Assembly (NCBI GenBank): GCA_039024295.1
Contig: JBCDIQ010000029.1
Coordinates: forward strand, 1 to 25,939
DNA from: JBCDIQ01 sp039024295
Lineage (GTDB): Bacteria; Bacteroidota; Bacteroidia; J057
Direction: 5' to 3'
DNA length: 25,939 bases
Part shown: piece after piece, positions 1-8,943 of the stretch
Position numbering within the stretch: position 1 is the first letter of the stretch
Layout: the number at the start of each line of letters is the position of its first letter
The notes under the pieces: model-generated
Database searches by the model: none
What the model was told of the DNA's origin: nothing
The model's input: the letters and a program-made list of their open reading frames with translations, nothing else
Made by a program: the position numbers and the translations under genes

Positions 1-1487
1 ATTATGGGTTTGACCCCATTTTTCCTCCAGAAGTAGAGGCTGAGGCCGAAGGCATTCCAGCTGAGATTTCTGCTGCTGAGATCAGCAAGCGAAAGGACAT
101 GCGTGAGGTACCTACCTTCACCATTGACCCCATTGATGCGAAGGACTTTGATGATGCCCTTTCCATTCGCACATTGGAAAATGGGCGTTATGAGGTTGGG
201 GTCCACATTGCAGATGTATCCCACTATGTTCGGCCCGGAACTGACATTGACAGGGAGGCCTTTCAAAGGGGTACTTCGGTCTACCTGGTGGACCGTACCG
301 TTCCAATGTTGCCCGAAAAGCTCTCTAATGAAGTATGTAGCCTTAGGCCCGAGGAAGAAAAATTGACCTATTCGGCCATCTTCGAACTGGATGAGGAAGC
401 CAAGATTCATAAGCAATGGTTTGGTCGTACGGTGATCTATTCTGACTACCGATTTCATTATGGGGAGGCAGAGGAAGTCCTTAAGGGGGAAAAAGACCAT
501 CAATTTCGCGAACAATTGCTCACCCTCAACCGCCTTGCATATAAACTACGTGAAAAGCGATTCGCCACCGGCAGCATTGACTTTGATACAGATGAGGTAA
601 AATTTGTATTAGACGATCAGGATAAGCCCATTGGGGTGACCAAGAAGGCCAGGGGGGACTCCAATCGCTTGATAGAGGACTTCATGTTGCTGGCCAACCG
701 GAAGGTTGCAGAATTTATTAGCAACAAAGAGCAAGGCAGCCCATTACCTTTTGTCTACCGTGTACACGACCGACCTGACCCAGATAAACTGACGAACCTG
801 CAGGAGTTTGTGAAAGCCTTTGGCTACAAGGTCGATTTCTCGGACGAAAAGCATACCTCTCATGTGATGAAGCAACTGCTCGAGAAAGTAGATGGCCGTC
901 CTGAAGAAAACGTCATCGAGAACATTGCGATACGATCCATGGCAAAGGCGGTATATACCACCAAAAACGTAGGCCATTATGGACTTGGGTTTGCCCATTA
1001 TACCCACTTTACTAGTCCTATTCGTCGGTATCCAGACTTATTGGTACATCGCTTGATGGAAAAGTACCTGCACGGCACCTACGACCAGAATCCTGTGATC
1101 CTGGAAGAGCAGCTCAAACACAGCAGCAACCGTGAGCGGATTGCTGTCGAGGCAGAGCGAACTTCCATCAAGTACAAACAGGTGGAATACCTCTCCGATA
1201 AGATCGGCGAAGAATTCGAAGGGGTCATTTCCGGAGTAATTGAAAAGGGCGTGTTCGTAGAACTGGTCGAAACGCTGTGCGAGGGACTGGTTCCCGTTTT
1301 TACCATTGAAGGAGATTACTTCTTCTACGATGAGGACAATTACTGTATGCGCGGGCGTGAGACTGGAATGGTCCTGCAATTGGGTGATCCGGTGATCGTT
1401 AAAATTACTGGCACTGACATGGGAAAACGAACGATTGACATGGAACTGGTGAAAAAGCTGGAGCCTGTAGGAGAGGTGTTGAAATAA
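1..1487 (+). CDS. rnr: Ribonuclease R, 3' part (5' end outside window)
   Basis: The frame is open from the left edge (first whole codon at position 3) to TAA at 1487, giving 494 visible residues. RNase R is a processive 3'-to-5' exoribonuclease that degrades structured RNA in the cytoplasm. Numbering from the Met codon at 99, the RNB catalytic signature TIDPIDAKDFDDALS carries the four metal-binding aspartates typical of the RNase II/R family at D10, D16, D18 and D19. It is followed by the conserved HIADVSHYV block and, further on, the HYTHFTSPIRRYPDL motif. A C-terminal S1 RNA-binding domain begins near residue 370 (EFEGVISGVIEKGVFVEL) and runs almost to the end. The Met at 99 is not the real start: the reading frame upstream encodes in-family sequence, and the cold-shock domains lie outside the window. 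There is no long lysine-rich tail after S1. The identification is secure; RNase II is less likely given the motif spelling and the phylum. Confidence 0.95.
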   Translation, partial: YGFDPIFPPEVEAEAEGIPAEISAAEISKRKDMREVPTFTIDPIDAKDFDDALSIRTLENGRYEVGVHIADVSHYVRPGTDIDREAFQRGTSVYLVDRTVPMLPEKLSNEVCSLRPEEEKLTYSAIFELDEEAKIHKQWFGRTVIYSDYRFHYGEAEEVLKGEKDHQFREQLLTLNRLAYKLREKRFATGSIDFDTDEVKFVLDDQDKPIGVTKKARGDSNRLIEDFMLLANRKVAEFISNKEQGSPLPFVYRVHDRPDPDKLTNLQEFVKAFGYKVDFSDEKHTSHVMKQLLEKVDGRPEENVIENIAIRSMAKAVYTTKNVGHYGLGFAHYTHFTSPIRRYPDLLVHRLMEKYLHGTYDQNPVILEEQLKHSSNRERIAVEAERTSIKYKQVEYLSDKIGEEFEGVISGVIEKGVFVELVETLCEGLVPVFTIEGDYFFYDEDNYCMRGRETGMVLQLGDPVIVKITGTDMGKRTIDMELVKKLEPVGEVLK

Positions 1488-1505
1488 TCGAACTTTTGTA
1501 ATCGG

Positions 1506-1539
1506 TTGTTTTTTCTGCGAATGTGGAAAAGTACGTTTG
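1506..1539 (+). promoter_or_regulatory. Candidate Bacteroidota promoter for the NagZ-type fusion gene
   Basis: TACGTTTG at 1532-1539 matches the Bacteroidetes sigma-70 -7 consensus TAnnTTTG exactly. A TTG at 1506-1508 lies 23 bases upstream, at the long end of the accepted spacing for the -33 element. Transcription would begin near 1545 and leave a 5' untranslated region of about 158 bases before the ATG at 1704. The -7 box is seen directly; use as a promoter is inferred. Confidence 0.45.
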
Positions 1540-1703
1540 AAGATAGTTGTCGATTTTCGGCACGCTATATGTATATTCAACATTATTCAAAGTCTATTTC
1601 TCGTTACCCATTTATGAAATGCTTGCCTGCAAGTGTTACTGATTTATCAGGACTCTGCTGAAGAAATATGCATGCTATACAACCGTCTGCTCATCATTCA
1701 ATT

Positions 1704-4703
1704 ATGAAGCTGTTTATCAAGCCTCTTTTTTTACCTAAACGTTTGTCTCCAATAGTCTTTTGCGTTGTTCTTTGTTTGGGACAGCTTTTTGCCCAGTCCA
1801 ACTTCCCCTCCGGGAACTGGGCCGACAGCGTGATGAATACCTTGAGCATTGAGCAGAAAATCGGACAATTGTTCATGGTGCCTGCTTACTCTAACAAGGA
1901 CGAGGCACATCGTCAGTACATTCATCGGCTCATTGCGGATTATCACATCGGGGGATTGATTTTTATGCAAGGCACGCCCGAACGGCAAGTGAGCTGGGCC
2001 AATGAATTTCAGGCGGCTGCCCGCATTCCGCTCCTTATGTCGCAGGATGCTGAATGGGGACCTTCCATGCGATTGAAAAAGGCCTTGAAGTTTCCCAAGA
2101 ATATGACCTTAGGGGCCATTCGGGATGATTCTTTGATCTATGAATTCGGAGCAGAGGTTGCATATCAGTGCAAAAGGGTAGGGGTGCAGGTAAATTTTGC
2201 TCCTGTAATGGATGTGAACAACAATCCCCTTAATCCGGTGATCAATTACCGCTCATTTGGGGAGAACAAATACAATGTGGCTCGGAAAGGCCTCATGATG
2301 ATGCACGGTATGCAGAACAATGGGGTTATGGCCTGTGCCAAGCATTTTCCCGGCCACGGCGATACGGACACGGACTCCCATCTGGCACTACCGATTATTC
2401 CCCATAGCCGTGAGCGGCTGGACACCTTGGAATTGTACCCCTTCCAACAAGCTATTCGCCAGGGCGTAGGCTCGGTGATGATCGCCCACCTGAATATTCC
2501 TTCCCTGGACCCAACGCCTAAAAAAGCCTCCACCCTTTCTGGGGCCGTGGTTACTGATTTGCTTCGGGATAAAATGCATTTTAGTGGGCTGATCTTCACG
2601 GATGCACTCAATATGAAAGGCGTTTCAGCTTTCAACAAGCCCGGGGAAGTGGATATGGCCGCATTTGAGGCAGGGAACGATGTGTTGTTATTTCCGCAGG
2701 ATGTTCCCAAGGCGATGGGCTTATTTAAGCAGGCGGTTGTGAAAGGGAAACTCCCCCTAGCTGAACTCAACAACCGTGTACACCGAATTTTACAGGCAAA
2801 ATACCAATTGGGGTTGGATACCCTCGGCCGTTTGCCTGTGGAAGGAAGCTCCCAGGACCTGAACCGCATAGAGGCTCAATTGCTTCGCAAGAAGTTATAC
2901 GAGGCTGCGATCACCTTACCGAAGAACGATTCAAACTTATTGCCCTTACAGCAACTGGAAGCGCATAACATTGCTTACATACAAGTTGGAGGTAAGCCCG
3001 AGAGTCCGTTTGTGAAGCGCTTGAGAACTTACACCCAAGTCAAGCCTTTTTACCTGTCTGGAAATCCTGCGGAAACCGAGCGTGCAGAAGTAATGCGTAG
3101 CATGATGGCCTATACCACCGTGGTGGTCAATCTGATTGACCTGACGTATAAAGCCAAGAAGGACTATGGGATTACCCCGGGTATGCGTCAGCTCATGGAA
3201 AACCTGAACGGATCGCGTCAAAAGGTAATTTTGGCAGTACATGGTTCTCCTTATTCCTTGAAATACTTTGGGCACGAAGATGCCATTGTGCTGGCGTATG
3301 AAGATGCACCAGAGGCCCAGGAGGCAGCTGCTTCCGCGATCATGGGCGGACTCAAAGTAGATGGGCGGATGCCGGTTACCGCTTCAGAAAGTTTCCCTGC
3401 AGGCTCGGGTTATGTGATTCCGAAAGCGATTCGATTTGGGTTTGCATTACCCGAAGAAGTCAAGATGCAGGGTAGCATTTTGAATCGAATCGACTCCCTG
3501 GCAGAATTATATGTCCGGAAAAAAGCGATGCCTGGCTGCGCCATTCTGGTAGCTCGGGGCGATCAAATCGTGTACCACAAAGGATTCGGAAAGACCCGTC
3601 CAGGAAAGCTTGGCAGGCCCATTGATCCCTATCAGCATACGTATGATATGGCATCAGTTACCAAAGTGGCCGCGACTACCATGTCTGTCATGAAATTGGT
3701 GGAGGAGGGATACCTTCAACTGGATGTCCCAATTGAGACGTATTTGCCCGAATTAGCAGGAACAGATAAGGCTTCCCTTACGCTTCGGCGCTTGCTTCAG
3801 CACAATGCTGGCCTGATCGGCTGGAAACCCTTTTACATGGATACCTATTCCGATCCGAGGCGAGGGGTATTGAACAAACAGTATTACAGCAGTACGCGAA
3901 GGGACTCTTTTCAGATACAGCTTTCTGCCAAACTATTTTGCACCCCCAGCCTCACCGATACGGTATGGAAGTGGGTAAAAGAAACGGAGGTTCGAGATAC
4001 CCGCCGCGTACGTTACAGCGACATTGGCCTGATTTTGACCGGAAAAATAATCGAATCGGTTACCCATTCGGGTTTGGATCAATATGTCTCCTACCACTTT
4101 TACCGGCCCTTGGGCATGAACCAAACCAGCTTTAACCCAGGCTTGCAAGGCAAGGCAGCAAACTGTCCTCCAACTGAGTTGGACAACAACTGGCGGCGAT
4201 GTGCGGTGCAGGGATTTGTCCATGACCAGGCTTCCTCCCTCCTTGGAGGAATTGCGGGCCATGCAGGCTTATTTTCCAATGTTTATGACTTGGCGAAACT
4301 CATGATGATGGCCAAGAATCGTGGGACTTATGGGGGAGAGCGGTATTTGCAGCCGGTAACCTTGTCGTATTTTACGCAAAAACAGCTCTCTTACAACCGT
4401 AAAGGGCTAGGGTGGGACAAGCCTGAATTTGTTTCAGGTAAGTCCTCTCCTGTTTCGGCTTATTGCTCCAAAGACACCTATGGCCACACCGGATTTACGG
4501 GTACCTCCGTCTGGGTGGACCCTGCCGCCGATATGGTTTTTATTTTTCTGTCCAATCGCACCTTCCCCAGTTCCCGCAATCGTCTTTTGCTAAGGGAGAA
4601 TGTCCGGATCAAGATCATGGACCAGATTTATGAGGCCATGGTTAGGCCACAAAACCTTGACAAGGTTCCGAAAAATGTCAAGGTTGGGTATACCAGGCGG
4701 TGA
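1704..4703 (+). CDS. Secreted NagZ-type GH3 glycosidase fused to a beta-lactamase/AmiE-fold hydrolase
   Basis: A 999-aa two-enzyme protein. The start at 1704 is preferred over an in-frame ATG at 1668 because it directly begins a signal peptide (MKLFIKPLF..., hydrophobic core, cleavage after LFAQ near residue 31). Residues about 35-380 are a GH3 barrel with the NagZ loop KHFPGHGDTDTDSH (213-226, presumed Asp-His acid/base pair D224/H226) and the nucleophile motif FTDALNMKG (D300). Residues about 395-600 look like the second GH3 alpha/beta domain. Residues about 620-985 are a class-C beta-lactamase fold with SVTK (S651, K654), YSD (Y771) and HTG (928-930). NagZ removes N-acetylglucosamine from muropeptides. 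In Bacillus, NagZ works with AmiE, a beta-lactamase-fold MurNAc-L-Ala amidase, so a muropeptide-salvage bifunctional enzyme is a reasonable inference; esterase or other peptidase activity of the second half is possible. The C-terminal 17 residues are encoded within a palindromic element (4653-4685). Confidence 0.9.
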   Translation: MKLFIKPLFLPKRLSPIVFCVVLCLGQLFAQSNFPSGNWADSVMNTLSIEQKIGQLFMVPAYSNKDEAHRQYIHRLIADYHIGGLIFMQGTPERQVSWANEFQAAARIPLLMSQDAEWGPSMRLKKALKFPKNMTLGAIRDDSLIYEFGAEVAYQCKRVGVQVNFAPVMDVNNNPLNPVINYRSFGENKYNVARKGLMMMHGMQNNGVMACAKHFPGHGDTDTDSHLALPIIPHSRERLDTLELYPFQQAIRQGVGSVMIAHLNIPSLDPTPKKASTLSGAVVTDLLRDKMHFSGLIFTDALNMKGVSAFNKPGEVDMAAFEAGNDVLLFPQDVPKAMGLFKQAVVKGKLPLAELNNRVHRILQAKYQLGLDTLGRLPVEGSSQDLNRIEAQLLRKKLYEAAITLPKNDSNLLPLQQLEAHNIAYIQVGGKPESPFVKRLRTYTQVKPFYLSGNPAETERAEVMRSMMAYTTVVVNLIDLTYKAKKDYGITPGMRQLMENLNGSRQKVILAVHGSPYSLKYFGHEDAIVLAYEDAPEAQEAAASAIMGGLKVDGRMPVTASESFPAGSGYVIPKAIRFGFALPEEVKMQGSILNRIDSLAELYVRKKAMPGCAILVARGDQIVYHKGFGKTRPGKLGRPIDPYQHTYDMASVTKVAATTMSVMKLVEEGYLQLDVPIETYLPELAGTDKASLTLRRLLQHNAGLIGWKPFYMDTYSDPRRGVLNKQYYSSTRRDSFQIQLSAKLFCTPSLTDTVWKWVKETEVRDTRRVRYSDIGLILTGKIIESVTHSGLDQYVSYHFYRPLGMNQTSFNPGLQGKAANCPPTELDNNWRRCAVQGFVHDQASSLLGGIAGHAGLFSNVYDLAKLMMMAKNRGTYGGERYLQPVTLSYFTQKQLSYNRKGLGWDKPEFVSGKSSPVSAYCSKDTYGHTGFTGTSVWVDPAADMVFIFLSNRTFPSSRNRLLLRENVRIKIMDQIYEAMVRPQNLDKVPKNVKVGYTRR
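4653..4685. repeat. Palindromic element, copy 1, inside the end of the NagZ fusion gene
   Basis: AACCTTGACA (4653-4662) and TGTCAAGGTT (4676-4685) form a perfect 10-bp inverted repeat around a 13-base loop. The left arm can also pair with its immediate neighbour: AACCTTG-A-CAAGGTT is a palindrome at 4653-4667. It encodes part of the C-terminal tail just before the stop codon. A related copy follows at 4712-4744 and shares the core CAAGGTTCC(G/A)A. This resembles REP-like dispersed palindromes that have grown into a gene end. Confidence 0.7.
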
Positions 4704-4711
4704 GGTAATTT

Positions 4712-4746
4712 AACCCTATCAAGGTTCCAAATCTTGACAGGGTTTT
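4712..4746 (+). terminator. Palindromic element, copy 2, likely terminator of the NagZ fusion gene
   Basis: AACCCT-A-TCAAG (4712-4723) pairs with CTTGA-C-AGGGTT (4733-4744) with a single A/C mismatch and a 9-base loop, followed by TTTT at 4743-4746. It lies just downstream of the stop at 4703, between convergent genes, so it probably works as an intrinsic terminator and may serve both strands. The sequence is a diverged relative of copy 1, spaced 59 bases from it start to start. Confidence 0.6.
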
Positions 4747-4887
4747 AGCAATCAAATCGAAATTTTAGACCAGGATTTTTAACTCATCACCGTCTTGGAG
4801 ATATTCCATCACTTTCCTAGCAGATTCGACTTTGACCTGTTTCTATTGACTATTTTTCTGGGGCTCTAAAATCCATTAAATCCTACG

Positions 4888-4903
4888 AAACCCTCTCTGG
4901 GTT
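4888..4903 (-). terminator. Weak hairpin downstream of the M28 peptidase gene
   Basis: On the minus strand AACCC and GGGTT form a 5-bp stem around a 5-base loop (AGAGA), starting 8 bases after the peptidase stop codon and followed by TTTC. The stem is short and the T-run poor. It is the only terminator-like structure near this gene end apart from the palindrome at 4712-4744. Confidence 0.3.
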
Positions 4904-4910
4904 ATTCCCC

Positions 4911-6662
4911 TCAATTCGCAAATACCATCTTCCGGGTCTCGACCATCTTTCCGTCCATTACCAGTGAATAGAGGTAAATGCCTTCCATTCCATAGCCGTG
5001 GGTGTACAGCACCTCATTGGCACCGGGAGCCAGTTGTAAGCCCAGTTTGGCAATGGGTTCCCCTTTTGCCGTCGCCACCTGAATCCAGGCTTGCTGGTGG
5101 TCGGGAACCTTATCTGCCCAGACGCCGAGCAGGGTGGCATCGTCAAAGGGGTTGGGACGGTTGGGCATTAAGCGAATGGGAGGAAGTTCTTTTGGTGCAT
5201 TGGGGCGGAGCAATCCTGTGGACACTTCAAAGCGGCGCTCTTCGGAAAAAAGGCTTTCCACGCCCGTGGTATCAAATCGGGCCACACTGATGAGGTACTG
5301 GGCTGCGGGCTTAACATCAAAAGTACCTGCAAAATTCCCGGTGAGGGTAAATACCGTATCCCAATCGAGGGCATCAGTGCGGACGGCTATGCGATAGCGC
5401 AACGTTCGGTCAGGATCGGCTATGCCTACAGAAATGCGCCCTTGCCCGGCGGGTTGCACCGCAAAATCTACTGGAGGCTCAGGCCCCAAGGCCAGCATGG
5501 CCGCAGCCGTTCCATTGATGCGTGCATTGCGGGCGAGGTAGTTGAGGTTCACGAATAACGAATCCAGGATGCCATCCGAATTGGTATCTACGCCGAGACC
5601 ATCACGGACACTGTGCTGACGGTCGGCATATCCCGGGCGGGAAACGCCTGCATCTCCATGCTCATGGGCGGAGGTGAACCTCATAGCAGGATAGCCCCGC
5701 TGACGAAAAGGAATGTGGTCGCCTCCGCGCCCGGTTCGATCCTCGGCCGACATCAAGGCCAGTTCCATGGGAACATTCGTGAGCGGCTGAAGCATTTCTT
5801 CATATTGCAGCTTGATGTATCGGCAAAGTTGCTTGTTTGGAGAATTAAATCCCCCATCAGAAAACAATCGCACCCGGGTGCTATCAATCAAATTGAACCC
5901 TGGACATGAAGGGGGTGAGGAGGATTCTCCGCAGATGATTCCTCCAATGACATCATTGTTGAGCACGGCTTTTACCTGGATACCTTCCTGTTCGCAGTAA
6001 TCTGCCACCGCATCTGCCCCAAACAGACCTTGTTCCTCCCCAATCGTCACCATGAATACCAAGGTCTGATCAAAAGAGTAGTCCTTCATACAGCGGGCCA
6101 GCTCCATCACCAATGCCGTACCAGAAGCATTGTCCTCTGCCCCTTCTGCCAGACAATTGACATCACAGACGCCCTCGCACCGACTGTCAATGTGCCCCTC
6201 GATGAAGATGACTTGTTTCAATGTAGTATCGCGTCCTGGTAAAACGGCCATGATATTTCGGTGAAAGGATTGCCCACAGATATTTCTATTGAAGTCGAAA
6301 TAGGAGGGAATCAGCCTTCCGCCAGATTCCTGTCCCAATCGCTGAAAGTATCGATACACCCACCTCCTGGCTGCGCCAATACCCCGGGTGGTGGAAACAG
6401 TATCTGCTCCGGTATTTCGATTATCAAACGCCACCATTTCTTCCAGCAGCACACGCAACGAATCTTCCGAAACCCCTGTCTGTAAGTCAGCAGTGACCTG
6501 CTGAGGATCTGCTTTGGTGAGTCCGTTGTGGTACACCGCAGGATCGTGGAGTCCCTTCAATGCAGCATCTGCTTCAGGAGAGGTTAGGCGAAGGTTGATC
6601 TGTGCAGACAGAAATTCTCCCATGAGGGCAACGAGGATAAGCAGGGTAACGATTCTTTGCAT
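4911..6662 (-). CDS. Secreted M28 family zinc aminopeptidase with T9SS sorting domain
   Basis: A 583-aa exported metallopeptidase. The start at 6662 (MQRIVTLLILVALMGEFLSA|Q) gives a classical signal peptide; the frame stays open up to 6905, but that extension overlaps the divergent neighbour and carries no signal. Residues about 130-390 form the M28 domain with the usual two-zinc set: H157 in EGHIDS, D177 in AEDNASG, E209/E210 in IGEEQG (general base and ligand), D237 in NNDVIGG, and H316 in GGDHIPF. The family removes N-terminal residues from peptides. Residues about 396-483 look like a fibronectin type III domain. Residues about 497-583 (LMPNRPNPF to the C-terminus) form a type A T9SS sorting domain, so the enzyme is expected to cross the outer membrane and be released or anchored at the surface. 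It is divergent from the FG-GAP gene, with 58 bases between start codons. Exact peptide specificity cannot be read from the sequence. Confidence 0.92.
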   Translation of the reverse strand: MQRIVTLLILVALMGEFLSAQINLRLTSPEADAALKGLHDPAVYHNGLTKADPQQVTADLQTGVSEDSLRVLLEEMVAFDNRNTGADTVSTTRGIGAARRWVYRYFQRLGQESGGRLIPSYFDFNRNICGQSFHRNIMAVLPGRDTTLKQVIFIEGHIDSRCEGVCDVNCLAEGAEDNASGTALVMELARCMKDYSFDQTLVFMVTIGEEQGLFGADAVADYCEQEGIQVKAVLNNDVIGGIICGESSSPPSCPGFNLIDSTRVRLFSDGGFNSPNKQLCRYIKLQYEEMLQPLTNVPMELALMSAEDRTGRGGDHIPFRQRGYPAMRFTSAHEHGDAGVSRPGYADRQHSVRDGLGVDTNSDGILDSLFVNLNYLARNARINGTAAAMLALGPEPPVDFAVQPAGQGRISVGIADPDRTLRYRIAVRTDALDWDTVFTLTGNFAGTFDVKPAAQYLISVARFDTTGVESLFSEERRFEVSTGLLRPNAPKELPPIRLMPNRPNPFDDATLLGVWADKVPDHQQAWIQVATAKGEPIAKLGLQLAPGANEVLYTHGYGMEGIYLYSLVMDGKMVETRKMVFAN

Positions 6663-6689
6663 AAAAGCGACTTTGGAATAGGTGTTTTG

Positions 6690-6697
6690 TATCTTTG
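6690..6697 (+). promoter_or_regulatory. -7 promoter box for the FG-GAP protein gene
   Basis: TATCTTTG is an exact match to TAnnTTTG and lies 23 bases before the ATG at 6721, implying a very short leader of about 15-18 bases. The nearest upstream TTTG (6672-6675) is only 14 bases away, which is short for a -33 element. The box sits in the 58-base divergent intergenic region. Confidence 0.45.
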
Positions 6698-6720
6698 ATC
6701 TTTCAAAATAGTATTTGCTC

Positions 6721-8916
6721 ATGAGAAACCCCAAACTTTGCTTGTTACTCATTATCGGATTCATGTGCCATGAATTAGTGGGACAAAATTGGGTCCGGAT
6801 GGATGGCGTTCGATTTACCGATAACGGAAAAGAGCTAAAAAATCCATTTGTAGGAGGAATGAACCAGCCACAATTTTCCCCCATGGACCTAGACGGAGAT
6901 GGCAAACAGGACCTGGTGGTATTTGATCGGGCGGGGGAAAAAGTGACTACCTACTTAAATAATGGCACCACTGGAGTCATAGACTACACATATGCGCCAG
7001 AGTACCAAGTGCAGTTTCCCGCAATGGAACATTGGGCATTGGTACGCGACTATAATGGAGATGGGAAGGGAGATATCTTCACCGCTTCTAACAGCAATGG
7101 GATAACTATTTATGAAAATACTTCTTCTGGGGGAAGCCTGACTTTTACCAAAAAGGTCAGTACCCTGAGAATTAACGGTACAGCCGTGTATGTATCGGCT
7201 CAAGACTTACCTTCTATTGATGACATTGACAATGACGGGGATTTGGACATCCTGAGCTTTACACCTGGCGGGCTACAAGTGGGATGGTATAAAAATGAGT
7301 CTCAGGAGCGATATGGCAATAATGACAGCCTGGAGTTTTCCATTGCGACTACCTGCTGGGGAGAGTTTCAGGAAGACGGCCTCTCCAATACCATTACCCT
7401 GAACATGAATTGTAAGGGGATCACCTCTTTCGATCCTGCAGACCTTCAACTTACCGGAAGCCCACATGCAGGGTCTACCCTGGCCACATTCGACATTGAT
7501 GGGGACAATGACTGCGAGCTGGTCTTGGGGGATATCAACTACTCTAATTTGGTGTACCTCAATAATGGAGGCAGTCCTACCTCTTCTGAAATCGACTCTA
7601 CCTTGTATTTTTTCCCACCTGCAGCACCGGTAGATGTATTTTTATTCCCCGCTGCTTTTTTCATCGATGTGAACAATGATGGGCTGGAGGATATGATTGT
7701 AGCGTCAAATGCTCCGAATATTTCCGCTACCCACAGGCGGGTATTATTGTACCTCAACATTGGGACAGCGCAGAACAGCCAATTCCGGCTGGAAACAGGG
7801 CATTTTCTGGGCGATGAAATGGTAGAATGTGGTTCTGCTTCGAATCCGACATTTTTTGACCACAACGGAGACGGTTTGATGGACTTGCTTATCGGTAATT
7901 ATTTATACAAAACGAATACGCGTGACGAGTTCTCTTCTGTTACCTATTACGAAAATGTTGGCACTGCCAGCCAGCCAGCGTTTGAGCTGAAGACCCGGGA
8001 TTATATGGGACTTAGCAAAGCATTTAACCCCGAGAAGTTCCGTTTCAGGCCGGCACTTGGAGATTTAGACAATGATGGTGACCTAGACATGATGCTAGGA
8101 GATGACGAGGGCAAGATCAGTTGGTTGGAAAATATCGGCCAAGCAGGCGATAGTGCGAGGTTTCAGGTGAAGGCAGTAAATTTTGGGAGCATGGATGTGG
8201 GGCAATCTGCCACGCCTGTGTTATATGATGTAAATGGAGATAATCTATTGGATTTGGTGATCGGCGAGCGATTTGGCAACCTGAATTATTACCAAAACAA
8301 AGGGACCGCCAGCAGTCCGGTGTTTGGGCCTTCGGCTGAAAACCGCAATTTTGGCGAGATAGATGTACTGCCGGGTTCTTTTACCGGATACAGTACGCCC
8401 TTGGTGTATCGTGCGGCAGATAACAGCCTCCGGTTGATTGTAGGGGCAAGTACCGGGCGCATTTTTGAATACAAAGACCTGGAAGGCAATTTGACTGCTG
8501 GCAGTTTCACTTTGTTGGATTCCGTTTTGGGGAATGTGCTGGAAGGAGGTCAGACCGCGCTTGCTGCTGCTGACATCGACGACGATGGAAAAATAGAATT
8601 TGCTGTGGGTAATTTACGGGGAGGCATCGCCCTGTACAAAAGCGATATTGCTTCCAGCACCGAGGAGAGCCTGCAATCCGAAAAAGTTTCTGAGATTACC
8701 TTATTCCCCAACCCTTCCCAAGGGACAGCGACCCTTCAAAGCGATGAAGCGATAGCGTCGGTTCGAATCGTGGATATACAAGGAAGAATGGTGAGTAATC
8801 TTGCTGGGAAGGGTGCTTTGGAAGTAACGCTTCCAGAAATGGTTCCCGGGTTTTATTTGGTTCAGGTTATCGACCGGAAGGGAATTCAGCGTGCCATTAA
8901 GTGGCAGGTACAGTAG
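6721..8916 (+). CDS. Secreted FG-GAP/VCBS repeat protein with T9SS sorting domain
   Basis: A 731-aa exported repeat protein. The ATG at 6721 is preferred over a TTG two codons upstream because it begins the signal peptide (MRNPKLCLLLIIGFMCHELVG|Q). Nine calcium-binding-type Asp loops of FG-GAP/VCBS beta-propeller repeats are visible, beginning near residues 57 (DLDGDGKQD), 109, 168, 258, 316, 379, 448, 503 and 618, often followed by a W/Y-x-x-N blade strand. Residues about 657-731 (ITLFPNPSQGTATL to the C-terminus) form a T9SS type A sorting domain. Such proteins are surface-displayed or released; the propeller usually binds ligands or partners rather than catalysing a reaction, and no catalytic domain is seen. 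The gene is divergent from another T9SS cargo, the M28 peptidase, so the two may be co-regulated, although the shared spacer is short. The specific ligand is unknown. Confidence 0.9.
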   Translation: MRNPKLCLLLIIGFMCHELVGQNWVRMDGVRFTDNGKELKNPFVGGMNQPQFSPMDLDGDGKQDLVVFDRAGEKVTTYLNNGTTGVIDYTYAPEYQVQFPAMEHWALVRDYNGDGKGDIFTASNSNGITIYENTSSGGSLTFTKKVSTLRINGTAVYVSAQDLPSIDDIDNDGDLDILSFTPGGLQVGWYKNESQERYGNNDSLEFSIATTCWGEFQEDGLSNTITLNMNCKGITSFDPADLQLTGSPHAGSTLATFDIDGDNDCELVLGDINYSNLVYLNNGGSPTSSEIDSTLYFFPPAAPVDVFLFPAAFFIDVNNDGLEDMIVASNAPNISATHRRVLLYLNIGTAQNSQFRLETGHFLGDEMVECGSASNPTFFDHNGDGLMDLLIGNYLYKTNTRDEFSSVTYYENVGTASQPAFELKTRDYMGLSKAFNPEKFRFRPALGDLDNDGDLDMMLGDDEGKISWLENIGQAGDSARFQVKAVNFGSMDVGQSATPVLYDVNGDNLLDLVIGERFGNLNYYQNKGTASSPVFGPSAENRNFGEIDVLPGSFTGYSTPLVYRAADNSLRLIVGASTGRIFEYKDLEGNLTAGSFTLLDSVLGNVLEGGQTALAAADIDDDGKIEFAVGNLRGGIALYKSDIASSTEESLQSEKVSEITLFPNPSQGTATLQSDEAIASVRIVDIQGRMVSNLAGKGALEVTLPEMVPGFYLVQVIDRKGIQRAIKWQVQ

Positions 8917-8943
8917 TCTTGGTCCTCATCACTAAAACAATTA

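Noticed and set aside
1038..1583. 181-codon minus-strand frame over the end of rnr
   Set aside because: It is antisense to the conserved RNB/S1 region, with no domain or promoter.
1668..1703. Upstream ATG for the NagZ fusion gene
   Set aside because: It adds 12 polar residues before a clean signal peptide starting at 1704.
6663..6905. 81-codon N-terminal extension of the M28 peptidase frame
   Set aside because: It overlaps the start of the divergent FG-GAP gene and would bury a good signal peptide that begins at 6662.
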